The position numbers and the translations under genes were made by a program. From the NCBI RefSeq assembly GCF_000469465.1, contig NZ_KI271853.1, forward strand, positions 1 through 36,227: 36,227 bases of DNA, read 5' to 3'. Source of the stretch: Gemella bergeri ATCC 700627. GTDB lineage: Bacteria > Bacillota > Bacilli > Staphylococcales > Gemellaceae. Shown here piece after piece: positions 27,640-34,832 of this stretch. The first letter of the stretch is position 1; each line of letters starts with the position of its first letter. Under the pieces are notes generated by a model. That model was not told where the DNA came from. It made no database searches and saw only the letters and a list, made by a program, of their open reading frames with translations.

Positions 27640-27731
27640 TAAAGCGCAAGATATTTAGATTGACGCTCGTCCTATCTCAAGACATGGATGCAGAACCTTG
27701 CAAAAACTATGAATTGAAAGGAGGGCTAAAA

Positions 27732-27926
27732 ATGCAAAAGATATTCATGACAGCAAAAGAAGTTCAAGATTTTTTGGAAGTCAGCAGAACGACTGCATAT
27801 CAGCTGATCAACGAAATGAATCAGGAACTTACAAAGCTCGGCTATCGAGTACAAAGAGGCAAAGTGAATCGACAGTATTTCATGGAAAAGTATTGCTATG
27901 GGAAAGAAGTTAGAAAAGAGGTGTAA
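27732..27926 (+). CDS. xis: Excisionase-type HTH protein
   Basis: 64-residue DNA-binding protein. MTAKEVQDFLEVSRTTAYQLINEMNQE is a MerR/excisionase-type winged HTH, followed by a basic wing YRVQRGKVNRQYF. The size and place directly before an integrase are those of excisionases in Firmicute integrative elements, which bend the att DNA to favour excision. I start at 27732: AAAGGAGGG sits 7 bases ahead, while an upstream in-frame start at 27660 has no ribosome binding site. The integrase frame begins 3 bases after its stop. Confidence 0.82.
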   Translation: MQKIFMTAKEVQDFLEVSRTTAYQLINEMNQELTKLGYRVQRGKVNRQYFMEKYCYGKEVRKEV

Positions 27927-27928
27927 AG

Positions 27929-29053
27929 GTGGGTGCATATAGAGATGAAAATAAAAACGGCACTTGGTATTGCAAGTTCAGCTATGTGAATTGGAAAGGT
28001 GAGAAGCTAAACAAGAAAAAAAGAGGGTTTTCAACAAAGAAGGAAGCATTGAATTGAGAAAAAGAGTTTTTATCACAGCAAGCCGGAACGGTTGAAATGA
28101 CTTTTCGAGAGTTCTTTGAACTTTATAAAAGGGATAAAAAACCTCGTATCAGAGAAAATACTTGGCGTACGAAAGAAGCTATTGTTACAACAAAAATAAT
28201 GCCATATTTGGGTGATTTACTTATGAATAAAATCAGCAATGTAGCGATTATCCAGTGGCAGAATGAATTGATGAAAATCAAAGATGATAGAGGTCAAACT
28301 TATTCGCCGACATACCTTCGCACAATCCATGCTCAACTTAGCAGTATTTTGAATCATGCTTGCAGATACTACAACTTGAAAACTAATGTTGCCAGAGATG
28401 TTGGAACTATGGGAGAAAAAGAAGCGGATGAAATGCTATTTTGGACACAGGAAGAGTATGAAGCTTTTATCAAGGCAGTTAAGGATAAACCGCATTCATA
28501 TTATGCCTTTGAAATTCTATATTGGTGCGGACTTCGGATGGGAGAGCTTCTTGCCTTGACTAAAGAGAAATTTGATTTTAAGACAGGAACCATAAAAATT
28601 GATGAATCTCTACAAAGGATTGATGGAAAGAATATTATCACTCCACCAAAAACGAAGAAGAGCATTCGGAAAGTAGCTATGCCGGATTTCTTGGCTGAAG
28701 AAATCAAAATATACTTGAATGGTTTTTATAAATTAAAGTCAAAGGATTTGATATTTACATTTTCAAAGAGCTTCCTTCATCACGAAATGGATAGAGGAGC
28801 GAAGAAAGCTAATGTAAAAAGGATAAGGGTGCATGATTTGAGACATTCTCATGTATCTCTTCTAATTGAACTTGGTTTTTCTGCAACAGCTATCGCTGAT
28901 AGAGTCGGGCATGAGTCAATTGATATTACCTACAGATATGCACATCTTTTTCCTAGTAAGCAGAAAGAAATGGCAGATTCGCTAACACAGGTGAGAGTAA
29001 AAACAAAAAATGATTGGGAAGATTTATTGAAAGAGGATGAAGAAAATGTTTAG
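27929..29053 (+). pseudogene. int: Tyrosine recombinase integrase, interrupted by an in-frame TGA
   Basis: GTG at 27929 with AAGAGGTG in front opens an integrase frame that meets TGA at 28055-28057 (codon 43), then runs without further stops to 29053. Residues 1-42 form the AP2-like arm-binding domain (GTWYCKFSYVNWKGEK, GFSTKKEALN), and the next residue in relatives is Trp, so TGG to TGA is the simplest change. The rest is intact: core-binding domain from MTFREFFELY, Arg203 in CGLRMGE, HDLRHSH at 302-308, GHES and the catalytic Tyr337 in ITYRYAH. An internal ATG at 28097 could give a 318-residue protein without the arm domain, but its ribosome binding site is poor. Read-through, reinitiation or loss of function are all possible. 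Confidence 0.85.
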
Positions 29054-29408
29054 ACCGGAATCTCTACAAAAAAGGACAAAGCAGATTAAAGAAAAGAAGA
29101 TAAAGAACGAGAAAAACAGAAAGCGTAATCGCATCTTGAATTTCAGAGTTTCTCAGGAAGAATATGATTTGATAAATAAGCAAGTCGAAATAAGCGGACT
29201 GTCAAAACAGGACTACTTTATACAACTTCTTGGTGAACACAAGATAAATATTACAGCTGATTATAGAGTTTTAGATGCCATAGCAAAAGAGATATTTCAG
29301 TTGGCAAGAGTAATTAAAAAGTTCGGAAAATTAGATGAAGAAGCACAGGACATTTTGCTGTATGTTTTGGAGATTTATGAAGAGATTAAACAAGAAAAAA
29401 GCCTTTAG
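29046..29408 (+). CDS. Ribbon-helix-helix mobilisation-like protein (MobC-like)
   Basis: 120-residue basic protein. A very Lys/Arg-rich N-terminus (1-40) leads to a ribbon-helix-helix strand LNFRVSQEEYDLINKQVEIS and GLSKQDYFIQLL, the pattern of MobC/relaxosome accessory proteins. A C-terminal helical part follows (VLDAIAKEIFQLARVIKKFG). Such proteins bind oriT and help the relaxase. I start at 29046: AAGAGG (29031-29036) leaves 9 bases to this ATG, while ATG 29037 abuts it. It overlaps the end of int by 8 bases. It could also be a transcription or copy-control factor for the element. Confidence 0.65.
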   Translation: MFRPESLQKRTKQIKEKKIKNEKNRKRNRILNFRVSQEEYDLINKQVEISGLSKQDYFIQLLGEHKINITADYRVLDAIAKEIFQLARVIKKFGKLDEEAQDILLYVLEIYEEIKQEKSL

Positions 29409-29486
29409 CCAAAAGACCAAAGGCAAGATGAAAGTACAACTTGGTGTTTCATCCCTGACAAGATTATTTTATCAGGTTGTACTTTT
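29401..29486 (+). promoter_or_regulatory. Tandem hairpins before the primase gene
   Basis: First hairpin: GCCTTT / AAAGGC (29401-29406 with 29419-29424). Second: a perfect 10-bp stem AAAGTACAAC (29431-29440) / GTTGTACTTT (29476-29485) with an inner CTGA / TCAG pair (29455-29458 with 29472-29475), ending in T4. It resembles a terminator or attenuator controlling the replication genes. Confidence 0.6.
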
Positions 29487-29513
29487 GTCATCAACTATAG
29501 ATTGGAGGACAAC

Positions 29514-30437
29514 ATGATAAAAGCGGAACAGTATAAACAAAATATTCCGATGGAATTAAGACAGTATAAACAATGGTTATGGTTTAAGAGAATCAGAAAA
29601 ATAGATTTGAAAGGGAAGGAAAAAATACTCAAGCTTCCTGTGAGTCCAATTACTTTCAAATCTGATGACTGGAATAATAAAGAACAATGGGCAGATTTTG
29701 AAACAGCTGTTAATAATATAGAGGGTAGTGGCTCAGATGGATTGTCTTTTGTACTAAGCATGGATGATCCATTTCTTTGTATTGACTTGGATAATGTATC
29801 TTGTGATATGAGAGAAAGGTTTTTCAGAGATTTTCATGACACTTATATTGAAATTTCTCAATCCGGTAAAGGACTTCATATTTTTGTAAAAGGGGAAATT
29901 GCTGACAATTTCAATAACCAAATTGAGAAAGTGGAAATGTATCAAAACAACAGATGTATCGCTATGACTGGAAATAGCATTGATGGAATATCAAATAACA
30001 TCATAGATAAGCAGAGTGAGATTAATAGATACTATGAGTGTTTTGCGCCTAAAAAGAGCGTTAGAGAGCAAATAAGAGCTTATCAATCAGATAATGATAC
30101 ACTGCCTGATACACCTAAAATCATAGAAACAATGTGTAAGCATAATAGAAAAGCTAAAGGTTTATTTGAAGGAACAATAGCAAGCGCAGATGCCAGCAAA
30201 GATGATTTTTTGCTGTTGCTATTATTAAATAGCTATACACATGGTGATGAAGCTTTGATGAAAGAGATATTTTTAATGTCTGCCTTAAATCGGAGCGATG
30301 ACAGAAGCAAAAGAAAAAATGAAGCAGCTTATATCAAATATTTGGAAGATAGTATCAAAAAAGCTACTCAGTATGGAAATAAAAGATACTGGGATTATAA
30401 CTATCACAGAAAAAGTGTAGGTGATAACCGTGAATGA
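29514..30437 (+). CDS. AEP-type primase/primase-polymerase of a mobile element
   Basis: 307-residue protein of the primase-polymerase kind found in phages and integrative elements. The AEP motif 1 appears as CIDLDNV with Asp91 and Asp93, and motif 2 as SGKGLHIFVKG with His122. The EMYQNNRCIAMTG segment is the equivalent of the E-x-Y...R-x-x-x-x-TG motif. The C-terminal 100 residues are helical with a NRSDDRSKRKNEAAYIKYLEDSI end, like primase C-terminal domains. ATG 29514 is chosen since TTGGAGGACAAC directly precedes it. It overlaps the helicase gene by 8 bases, so the two form a replication module. Confidence 0.78.
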   Translation: MIKAEQYKQNIPMELRQYKQWLWFKRIRKIDLKGKEKILKLPVSPITFKSDDWNNKEQWADFETAVNNIEGSGSDGLSFVLSMDDPFLCIDLDNVSCDMRERFFRDFHDTYIEISQSGKGLHIFVKGEIADNFNNQIEKVEMYQNNRCIAMTGNSIDGISNNIIDKQSEINRYYECFAPKKSVREQIRAYQSDNDTLPDTPKIIETMCKHNRKAKGLFEGTIASADASKDDFLLLLLLNSYTHGDEALMKEIFLMSALNRSDDRSKRKNEAAYIKYLEDSIKKATQYGNKRYWDYNYHRKSVGDNRE

Positions 30438-31821
30438 CTGGCTCAAATTTAGTGATGATGAATTATCAGATTACCTAAATAGAGAACTTGAATATACCGA
30501 TAAGGGACAATTAAAAAGTAATACTACTAATCTAATCACTGTGCTTGTAAATCCGTTGTTCTGCAAAGAAGAGAAGATAATAGACGGAACAATTTTCTTT
30601 GATACATGCAGCTTGACAGTCAGGTTTTTCGGAACGCTTAAGGGAGAAAAACAGAAAGAAAATGAAATCAGAAAATGGAATGACCATTTAACAAATCTTT
30701 TAGGTGTGGAAATCGAAAGAGAATTTGGAATTAAGTATTCTAAAAACCGAATGGATGATGCCATAACCTTTATCGCTCATAAAAGAGCGGTAAATCTTCC
30801 TGCTATGTATATGAAGTCGCTTCCCTATGATGGTGAGAGGTATATTTCAAAATTGCTTCCAAAATATCTTGGAGCAGAAGATACAAAATTAAATGCCTGG
30901 ATTATGGAACATATGTTAGTTGGGATGGTAAAAAGAGTTTTTAATCCCGGATGCAAGTTTGATGAGCTGATGGTTCTTACGGGAATTCAAGGTGTAGGCA
31001 AAACCAGTTTTATAGAGAAGCTGGCATTATTTTCCGAATGGTATTGCTCATTAAATAATATCAAAGGTAAGGATGCAGTCAGTAATCTTGTTGGAAAAGT
31101 TGTAGTGGAATTGGAAGAATTTGTAGCTCTTAGGAATGCGAAAAGTGCTGATGAAGCTAAGCTGTTTATATCGGCAAGAACAAGTACCGTAAGGCTTCCA
31201 TACGAGCGGTTTTCTGCTGATGTAAAGAGAACTTGTATCTTGATTGCTACTACAAATGATGCGACTTTTTTAGGAGATTTTTCCGGAGAAAGACGGTATC
31301 TACCTGTGAAAGTGAATAGCGAAAATATTGAATTACCAATCATGTACGATGTAGAAAAATTTCCTGTACTGGAAACTATCACAAGAGAAGAGCATCGTAA
31401 TATTGTTCAACATGATTTTGAGGGAACTATCGCAGAAGCGGTATATCTTTATGAAAACAAACTTCATGATTTCTATTTACCTAAGGAGTTGCGTTCAGAT
31501 TTGGATTTTGTTATTCAAACCCATAAGAGTGAGAACAGGCATGTACAAAATTTCTTGGACTTTATGGAATGGAAATCTACAAAATCAGACACTCCAGATT
31601 TGCTATGCTCTGCTGAATTTACAAGTAGATACCCTGAAACCAATGAAAAAGTATTTTCGGAATTGATGGCGAACGAAATGGTAGATGACTGGAAACTTGA
31701 ACCATCTGTAAAAAGCAAGAAGGTAAGAATTGACGGAGTGGTTCGGGTTAGTAAGAAGTTTTATAAACGAAATATTAATACAGATTTTGTTGAGGTTAAT
31801 GCAGAGGACATACCATTCTAA
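30430..31821 (+). CDS. VirE/VapE-like replicative helicase of the element
   Basis: 463-residue P-loop ATPase of the virulence-associated E group, which are SF3-like helicases. The Walker A is GIQGVGKT (185-192), with a Walker B-type VVVELEEFVALRNAK near 221-235 and a sensor/Arg segment CILIATTNDATFLGDFSGERRYLPV. The N-terminal 150 residues and the C-terminal winged-helix-like part (VRIDGVVRVSKKFY) flank the ATPase. I use GTG 30430 because AGGTGAT (30419-30425) is properly spaced; GTG 30421 would lie within it. Next to an AEP primase it likely unwinds the element's origin. No pathogenic role is implied by the family name. Confidence 0.8.
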   Translation: MNDWLKFSDDELSDYLNRELEYTDKGQLKSNTTNLITVLVNPLFCKEEKIIDGTIFFDTCSLTVRFFGTLKGEKQKENEIRKWNDHLTNLLGVEIEREFGIKYSKNRMDDAITFIAHKRAVNLPAMYMKSLPYDGERYISKLLPKYLGAEDTKLNAWIMEHMLVGMVKRVFNPGCKFDELMVLTGIQGVGKTSFIEKLALFSEWYCSLNNIKGKDAVSNLVGKVVVELEEFVALRNAKSADEAKLFISARTSTVRLPYERFSADVKRTCILIATTNDATFLGDFSGERRYLPVKVNSENIELPIMYDVEKFPVLETITREEHRNIVQHDFEGTIAEAVYLYENKLHDFYLPKELRSDLDFVIQTHKSENRHVQNFLDFMEWKSTKSDTPDLLCSAEFTSRYPETNEKVFSELMANEMVDDWKLEPSVKSKKVRIDGVVRVSKKFYKRNINTDFVEVNAEDIPF

Positions 31822-31837
31822 TAGTTTTGAAAAAGTC

Positions 31838-31889
31838 CGCTACCGCTACTTTGCTACCCGTAAGATAAGGTAGTGAGGTAGTGGTAGCG
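31838..31889. repeat. 21-bp hairpin behind the helicase gene
   Basis: Arms 31838-31858 and 31869-31889 pair over all 21 bases with four G-T wobbles around a 10-base loop CGTAAGATAA. Each arm itself holds repeated GCTAC or GGTAG words. ATTTTT follows, so it could be a strong terminator. Its size, GC-richness and place after primase and helicase also fit a replication origin. Confidence 0.8.
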
Positions 31890-31940
31890 ACAATTTTTAA
31901 CTTTTATAGATTTTACGGAAATAAAACAGGAAGTATTTCT

Positions 31941-32036
31941 GTGATAGTTAAGACTATGAAAAAGCTTGATAAATGGAATGCGACATTAACTTTAATAGCA
32001 AGCACAGTAAGTGTGTGTACACTTACGAAAAAATGA
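31941..32036 (+). CDS. Possible 31-residue hydrophobic peptide
   Basis: GTG 31941 (or ATG 31956, 26 residues) to TGA 32034. The peptide has a basic start, then NATLTLIASTVSVCTLT, which could cross a membrane, and KK at the end. The ribosome binding site is weak and the frame overlaps a hairpin, so coding is doubtful. It may be a remnant of a longer gene or only non-coding DNA. Confidence 0.25.
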   Translation: MIVKTMKKLDKWNATLTLIASTVSVCTLTKK

Positions 32037-32107
32037 CTTCAGAAATCACATCGGAGATTTAATTTCGATCAACATTTTTAGCTTGTTAGGGAGAACCCTA
32101 AGACCCC
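32007..32107. other. Candidate origin of transfer (oriT) upstream of mobC
   Basis: Two compact hairpins precede the MobC-like gene: GTAAGTGT / ACACTTAC (32007-32026) and TTAGGG-AGAA-CCCTAA (32086-32101) followed by GACCCC. A stem-loop with a conserved tail just ahead of a relaxosome gene is the usual oriT plan. The exact nick site cannot be read. Confidence 0.45.
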
Positions 32108-32134
32108 AAAAACTATTAGAAGGAGTAAATTAAA

Positions 32135-32476
32135 ATGGCAAACAGAAAGAGAAATGTAAGGTTGAGATTTGACTTAACAGATAAAGAAAAAGAATTATTT
32201 GAAAGGAAAAAGGAAGAAAGCGGAGCAAAAAGCATGAGCCACTTTATACGGAAAACAGTTTTGGAAAAGGAAATTTATGAAGTTGACTTGAAGCCTTTGA
32301 GAGATTTATACATAACATTATTCGCTGCCACAAATAAATTAAATCAGATTGCCAAGAGAGTAAATCAAACAGGAGTAATTTATAAAAATGATATTGATGA
32401 TATGAAAAAATCTATCGAAAAGTTCTCAAAAGAGCAAGGGGCTATACATTCGTTGTTGCTGAGAAGGGCGAAATGA
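32135..32476 (+). CDS. mobC: MobC-like relaxosome accessory protein
   Basis: 113-residue protein. The ribbon-helix-helix strand VRLRFDLTDKEKELFERKKEES is followed by KSMSHFIRKTVLE, as in plasmid mobilisation MobC proteins. Next comes the MobC core LRDLYITLFAATNKLNQIAKRVNQTG, a clear family signature. It would bind oriT and recruit the relaxase. AAGGAG precedes the ATG. A relaxase gene is normally right behind mobC; here a restriction-modification module occupies that place, so the relaxase is missing, displaced or supplied in trans. Confidence 0.8.
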   Translation: MANRKRNVRLRFDLTDKEKELFERKKEESGAKSMSHFIRKTVLEKEIYEVDLKPLRDLYITLFAATNKLNQIAKRVNQTGVIYKNDIDDMKKSIEKFSKEQGAIHSLLLRRAK

Positions 32477-32496
32477 TTTACAACGAATGAAGCAAT

Positions 32497-32556
32497 AATA
32501 ACTTTTTACAGCTGTATATTTTAACAGTTGTAAGAAGTTATTAGATATGGTATAAT
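32497..32556 (+). promoter_or_regulatory. Promoter and overlapping operator of the HTH-methylase operon
   Basis: A 19-bp inverted repeat with two wobbles (32497-32515 with 32524-32542, 8-base loop) covers the -35 TTGTAA (32528-32533). After 17 bases comes TATAAT (32551-32556). The repeat could be the terminator of mobC, the binding site of the HTH protein encoded just downstream, or both. AGGAGGT follows at 32569-32575. Confidence 0.65.
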
Positions 32557-32579
32557 ATTTTAAAATATAGGAGGTATAA

Positions 32580-32807
32580 GTGGTGAGTAATGAAATTAAA
32601 TTTTTAATAGATGATGTGCTTAGTGAAAAGAAATTGAGTAAAAACTGGCTAGAAGAAAATGCTAAGTTACAAAGAAGTCAGTTAAACTCCTATGCAAATA
32701 ACAAAGTGAAAAGAATAGATCTTGATGTATTAGCAAGGATATGCATTGCGTTGAATGTTGAGGTTGGAGATATTATGAAAATTCAACATAAAATCGGAGG
32801 AAGATAA
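32580..32807 (+). CDS. Small Cro/CI-type HTH regulator
   Basis: 75-residue protein that is almost entirely an HTH_26/XRE domain: IKFLIDDVLSEKKLSKNWLEENAKL, the recognition helix RSQLNSYANNKVKR, and DLDVLARICIALNVEVGDIM. The start is GTG with AGGAGGT 4 bases ahead; the next GTG (32583) is also possible. Its stop codon touches the methylase ATG. Size and place match controller proteins that time restriction-modification expression, and the operator-like repeat over its own promoter supports autoregulation. Control of the methylase is inferred from position. Confidence 0.8.
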   Translation: MVSNEIKFLIDDVLSEKKLSKNWLEENAKLQRSQLNSYANNKVKRIDLDVLARICIALNVEVGDIMKIQHKIGGR

Positions 32808-34832
32808 ATGGAAACGAAAGTGGTAATTATTCCAGATGGTAAAATCTGTGATTATATTGATGGTAAATTTAGAAATGATACGCCAGAAGAATATGTAAGA
32901 CAAACTGTTGAAAAAAGACTTGTCAATGAACATAAATACTCAAGAGACAGAATATGTGTTGAATATACTGTCCAAATAGGTTCTGGGAAGAAAAGAGCAG
33001 ACATTGTAATTTTTCCTGATGAAGAAACAGATAAAAAACAAGAAAATATTAAGATAATAATTGAATGTAAAAGTGAAAAGATAGAAGCTAATAATGCTAA
33101 GGATGGCGTGGCTCAATTAAAATCATATATGTCCGCTTGCCCCAATGCTGAATGGGGGATGTGGACAAATAGTAAAGAAAAGTTTGTCTTTAAAAAATTT
33201 ACTGATGATAAAGGTGTAATTCAGTTTATGGATTACAATGATATACCATCTGAAGATGGCAATATTGATGATATCAATCGTCCGAAGAGAGCTTCACTTA
33301 AGAATGCATCAGATGACAATCTTTTATTTACATTTAAGACTTGCCACAATCACATTTATGTAAATGAAGGAATGCAGAAACAGCCAGCATTTTTTGAGTT
33401 GCTTAAAGTTATTTTTTGCAAAATTGAAGATGAAAGAAATATCCCCAAGGCTCTTGAGTTTTACGCAACGAGTGAAGAGCGATCTAATTCAGATGGACAA
33501 TTGACGGTTAAAAATGGAATTGAAAAAATATTTGACCGCGTAAAAAAAGAAAAAAAGAATGCAAAAATTTTTGATCCTAATGACACTATAAAACTTAACC
33601 CAAGAACATTATCATATATTGTTAGTGAAATTCAAAAATACAGCTTACTTAATACAAGAATTGACATTAAAGGAAAAGCTTACGAGGAAATTGTTGGTGC
33701 AAATTTGCGTGGCGATAGGGGAGAGTTTTTTACACCAAGAAATGTTATGGCGATGGTAGTAGAAATGATAAATCCAACTATCGACGAAAAGGTATTGGAT
33801 TCTTCTTGTGGGACAGGCGGGTTTTTGGTAACTGCAATGACCTATGCAATGAAGCAACTGAAGATAGAATTTGAAAAAGAAACTGGCAAGTTAAAATCTG
33901 AATGGAACGATTTTGAAAAGAAAGCCTTTCAAGACAAAATTTCAGATATGGCTATGAACAATTATTTTGGATTTGATATAAATCCTGATTTAGTTAAAGC
34001 TACAAAAATGAATATGGTAATGAATAATGATGGCAGTGGTAATATTTTGCAGAATAATTCTTTACTTCAACCGCATGAATGGACAGATGATTTTAAAACA
34101 AGATTGTCAGCAGCGTTGCAGATAGATAAGAAAACACTCATCAATAAAGATAGTATAGGATACTTTGATGTTATTGTTACAAATCCACCATTCGGAAGTA
34201 AGATTCCAATTAAAGACCATGCCATATTAAGCCAATTTGATTTGGCAAAAATTTGGAAGCAAGATAAGAAAACTGGTAAATGGACTATTACTGATAGATA
34301 CCAATCTTCAGTATCACCAGAAATTTTATTTATAGAACGTTGCTATCAATTTTTAAAACCAGGTGGAAGAATGGGAATTGTACTCCCTGATGCTTTACTT
34401 GGTTCACCGGGAACAGGTTATATAAGAGAATGGTTAATCAAAAATACTAAAATCATTGCAAGTATTGACTTGCATGAAGATACATTCCAACCAAGGAATG
34501 GTACTCAAACTTCCGTGTTGATTTTACAAAAGAAAACTGAAGAAGAAATTTCAAAAGAAGAAACAACTGGGCAAATGGCAGATTATAATATCTATATGGC
34601 TATAGTTGATAAAATTGGACATGATAAGAGAGGCAATACACTTTTCAAGAGAGATAATGATGGAAATGAGATTATGGTTTCGGAAAAACAAAACATATAT
34701 AAACTTGATGAAACATCGTCAGGATCTAAAACTGCTCAAATGGAAAGTAGAGAAAAAGTTGTTGATGATCAAACAGTACTTGTTCCAAATATTTTTAGAA
34801 AATGGAAAATAAATGAGGGAATATCATGGTAA
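32808..34832 (+). CDS. hsdM: Type I methylase (HsdM-like) with N-terminal PD-(D/E)xK-type domain
   Basis: 674-residue fusion. Residues 1-150 match the HsdR N-terminal-like nuclease fold: Glu35 in the first helix, Asp65 in KRADIVIF, then Glu86-Cys-Lys88 in IIIECKSE, giving D-x20-E-x-K. Residues about 190-600 are an N6-adenine methylase: an HsdM N-terminal helical part, GDRGEFFTPRNV, SAM motif I LDSSCGTGGF (330-339) and catalytic NPPF (459-462). GGAGG precedes the ATG, the HTH gene abuts it, and hsdS overlaps its end by 7 bases. The usual HsdM lacks this domain and is about 500 residues long. The domain could cut DNA, or may only aid assembly with HsdR or binding to DNA. No helicase motor is present. 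Confidence 0.85.
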   Translation: METKVVIIPDGKICDYIDGKFRNDTPEEYVRQTVEKRLVNEHKYSRDRICVEYTVQIGSGKKRADIVIFPDEETDKKQENIKIIIECKSEKIEANNAKDGVAQLKSYMSACPNAEWGMWTNSKEKFVFKKFTDDKGVIQFMDYNDIPSEDGNIDDINRPKRASLKNASDDNLLFTFKTCHNHIYVNEGMQKQPAFFELLKVIFCKIEDERNIPKALEFYATSEERSNSDGQLTVKNGIEKIFDRVKKEKKNAKIFDPNDTIKLNPRTLSYIVSEIQKYSLLNTRIDIKGKAYEEIVGANLRGDRGEFFTPRNVMAMVVEMINPTIDEKVLDSSCGTGGFLVTAMTYAMKQLKIEFEKETGKLKSEWNDFEKKAFQDKISDMAMNNYFGFDINPDLVKATKMNMVMNNDGSGNILQNNSLLQPHEWTDDFKTRLSAALQIDKKTLINKDSIGYFDVIVTNPPFGSKIPIKDHAILSQFDLAKIWKQDKKTGKWTITDRYQSSVSPEILFIERCYQFLKPGGRMGIVLPDALLGSPGTGYIREWLIKNTKIIASIDLHEDTFQPRNGTQTSVLILQKKTEEEISKEETTGQMADYNIYMAIVDKIGHDKRGNTLFKRDNDGNEIMVSEKQNIYKLDETSSGSKTAQMESREKVVDDQTVLVPNIFRKWKINEGISW

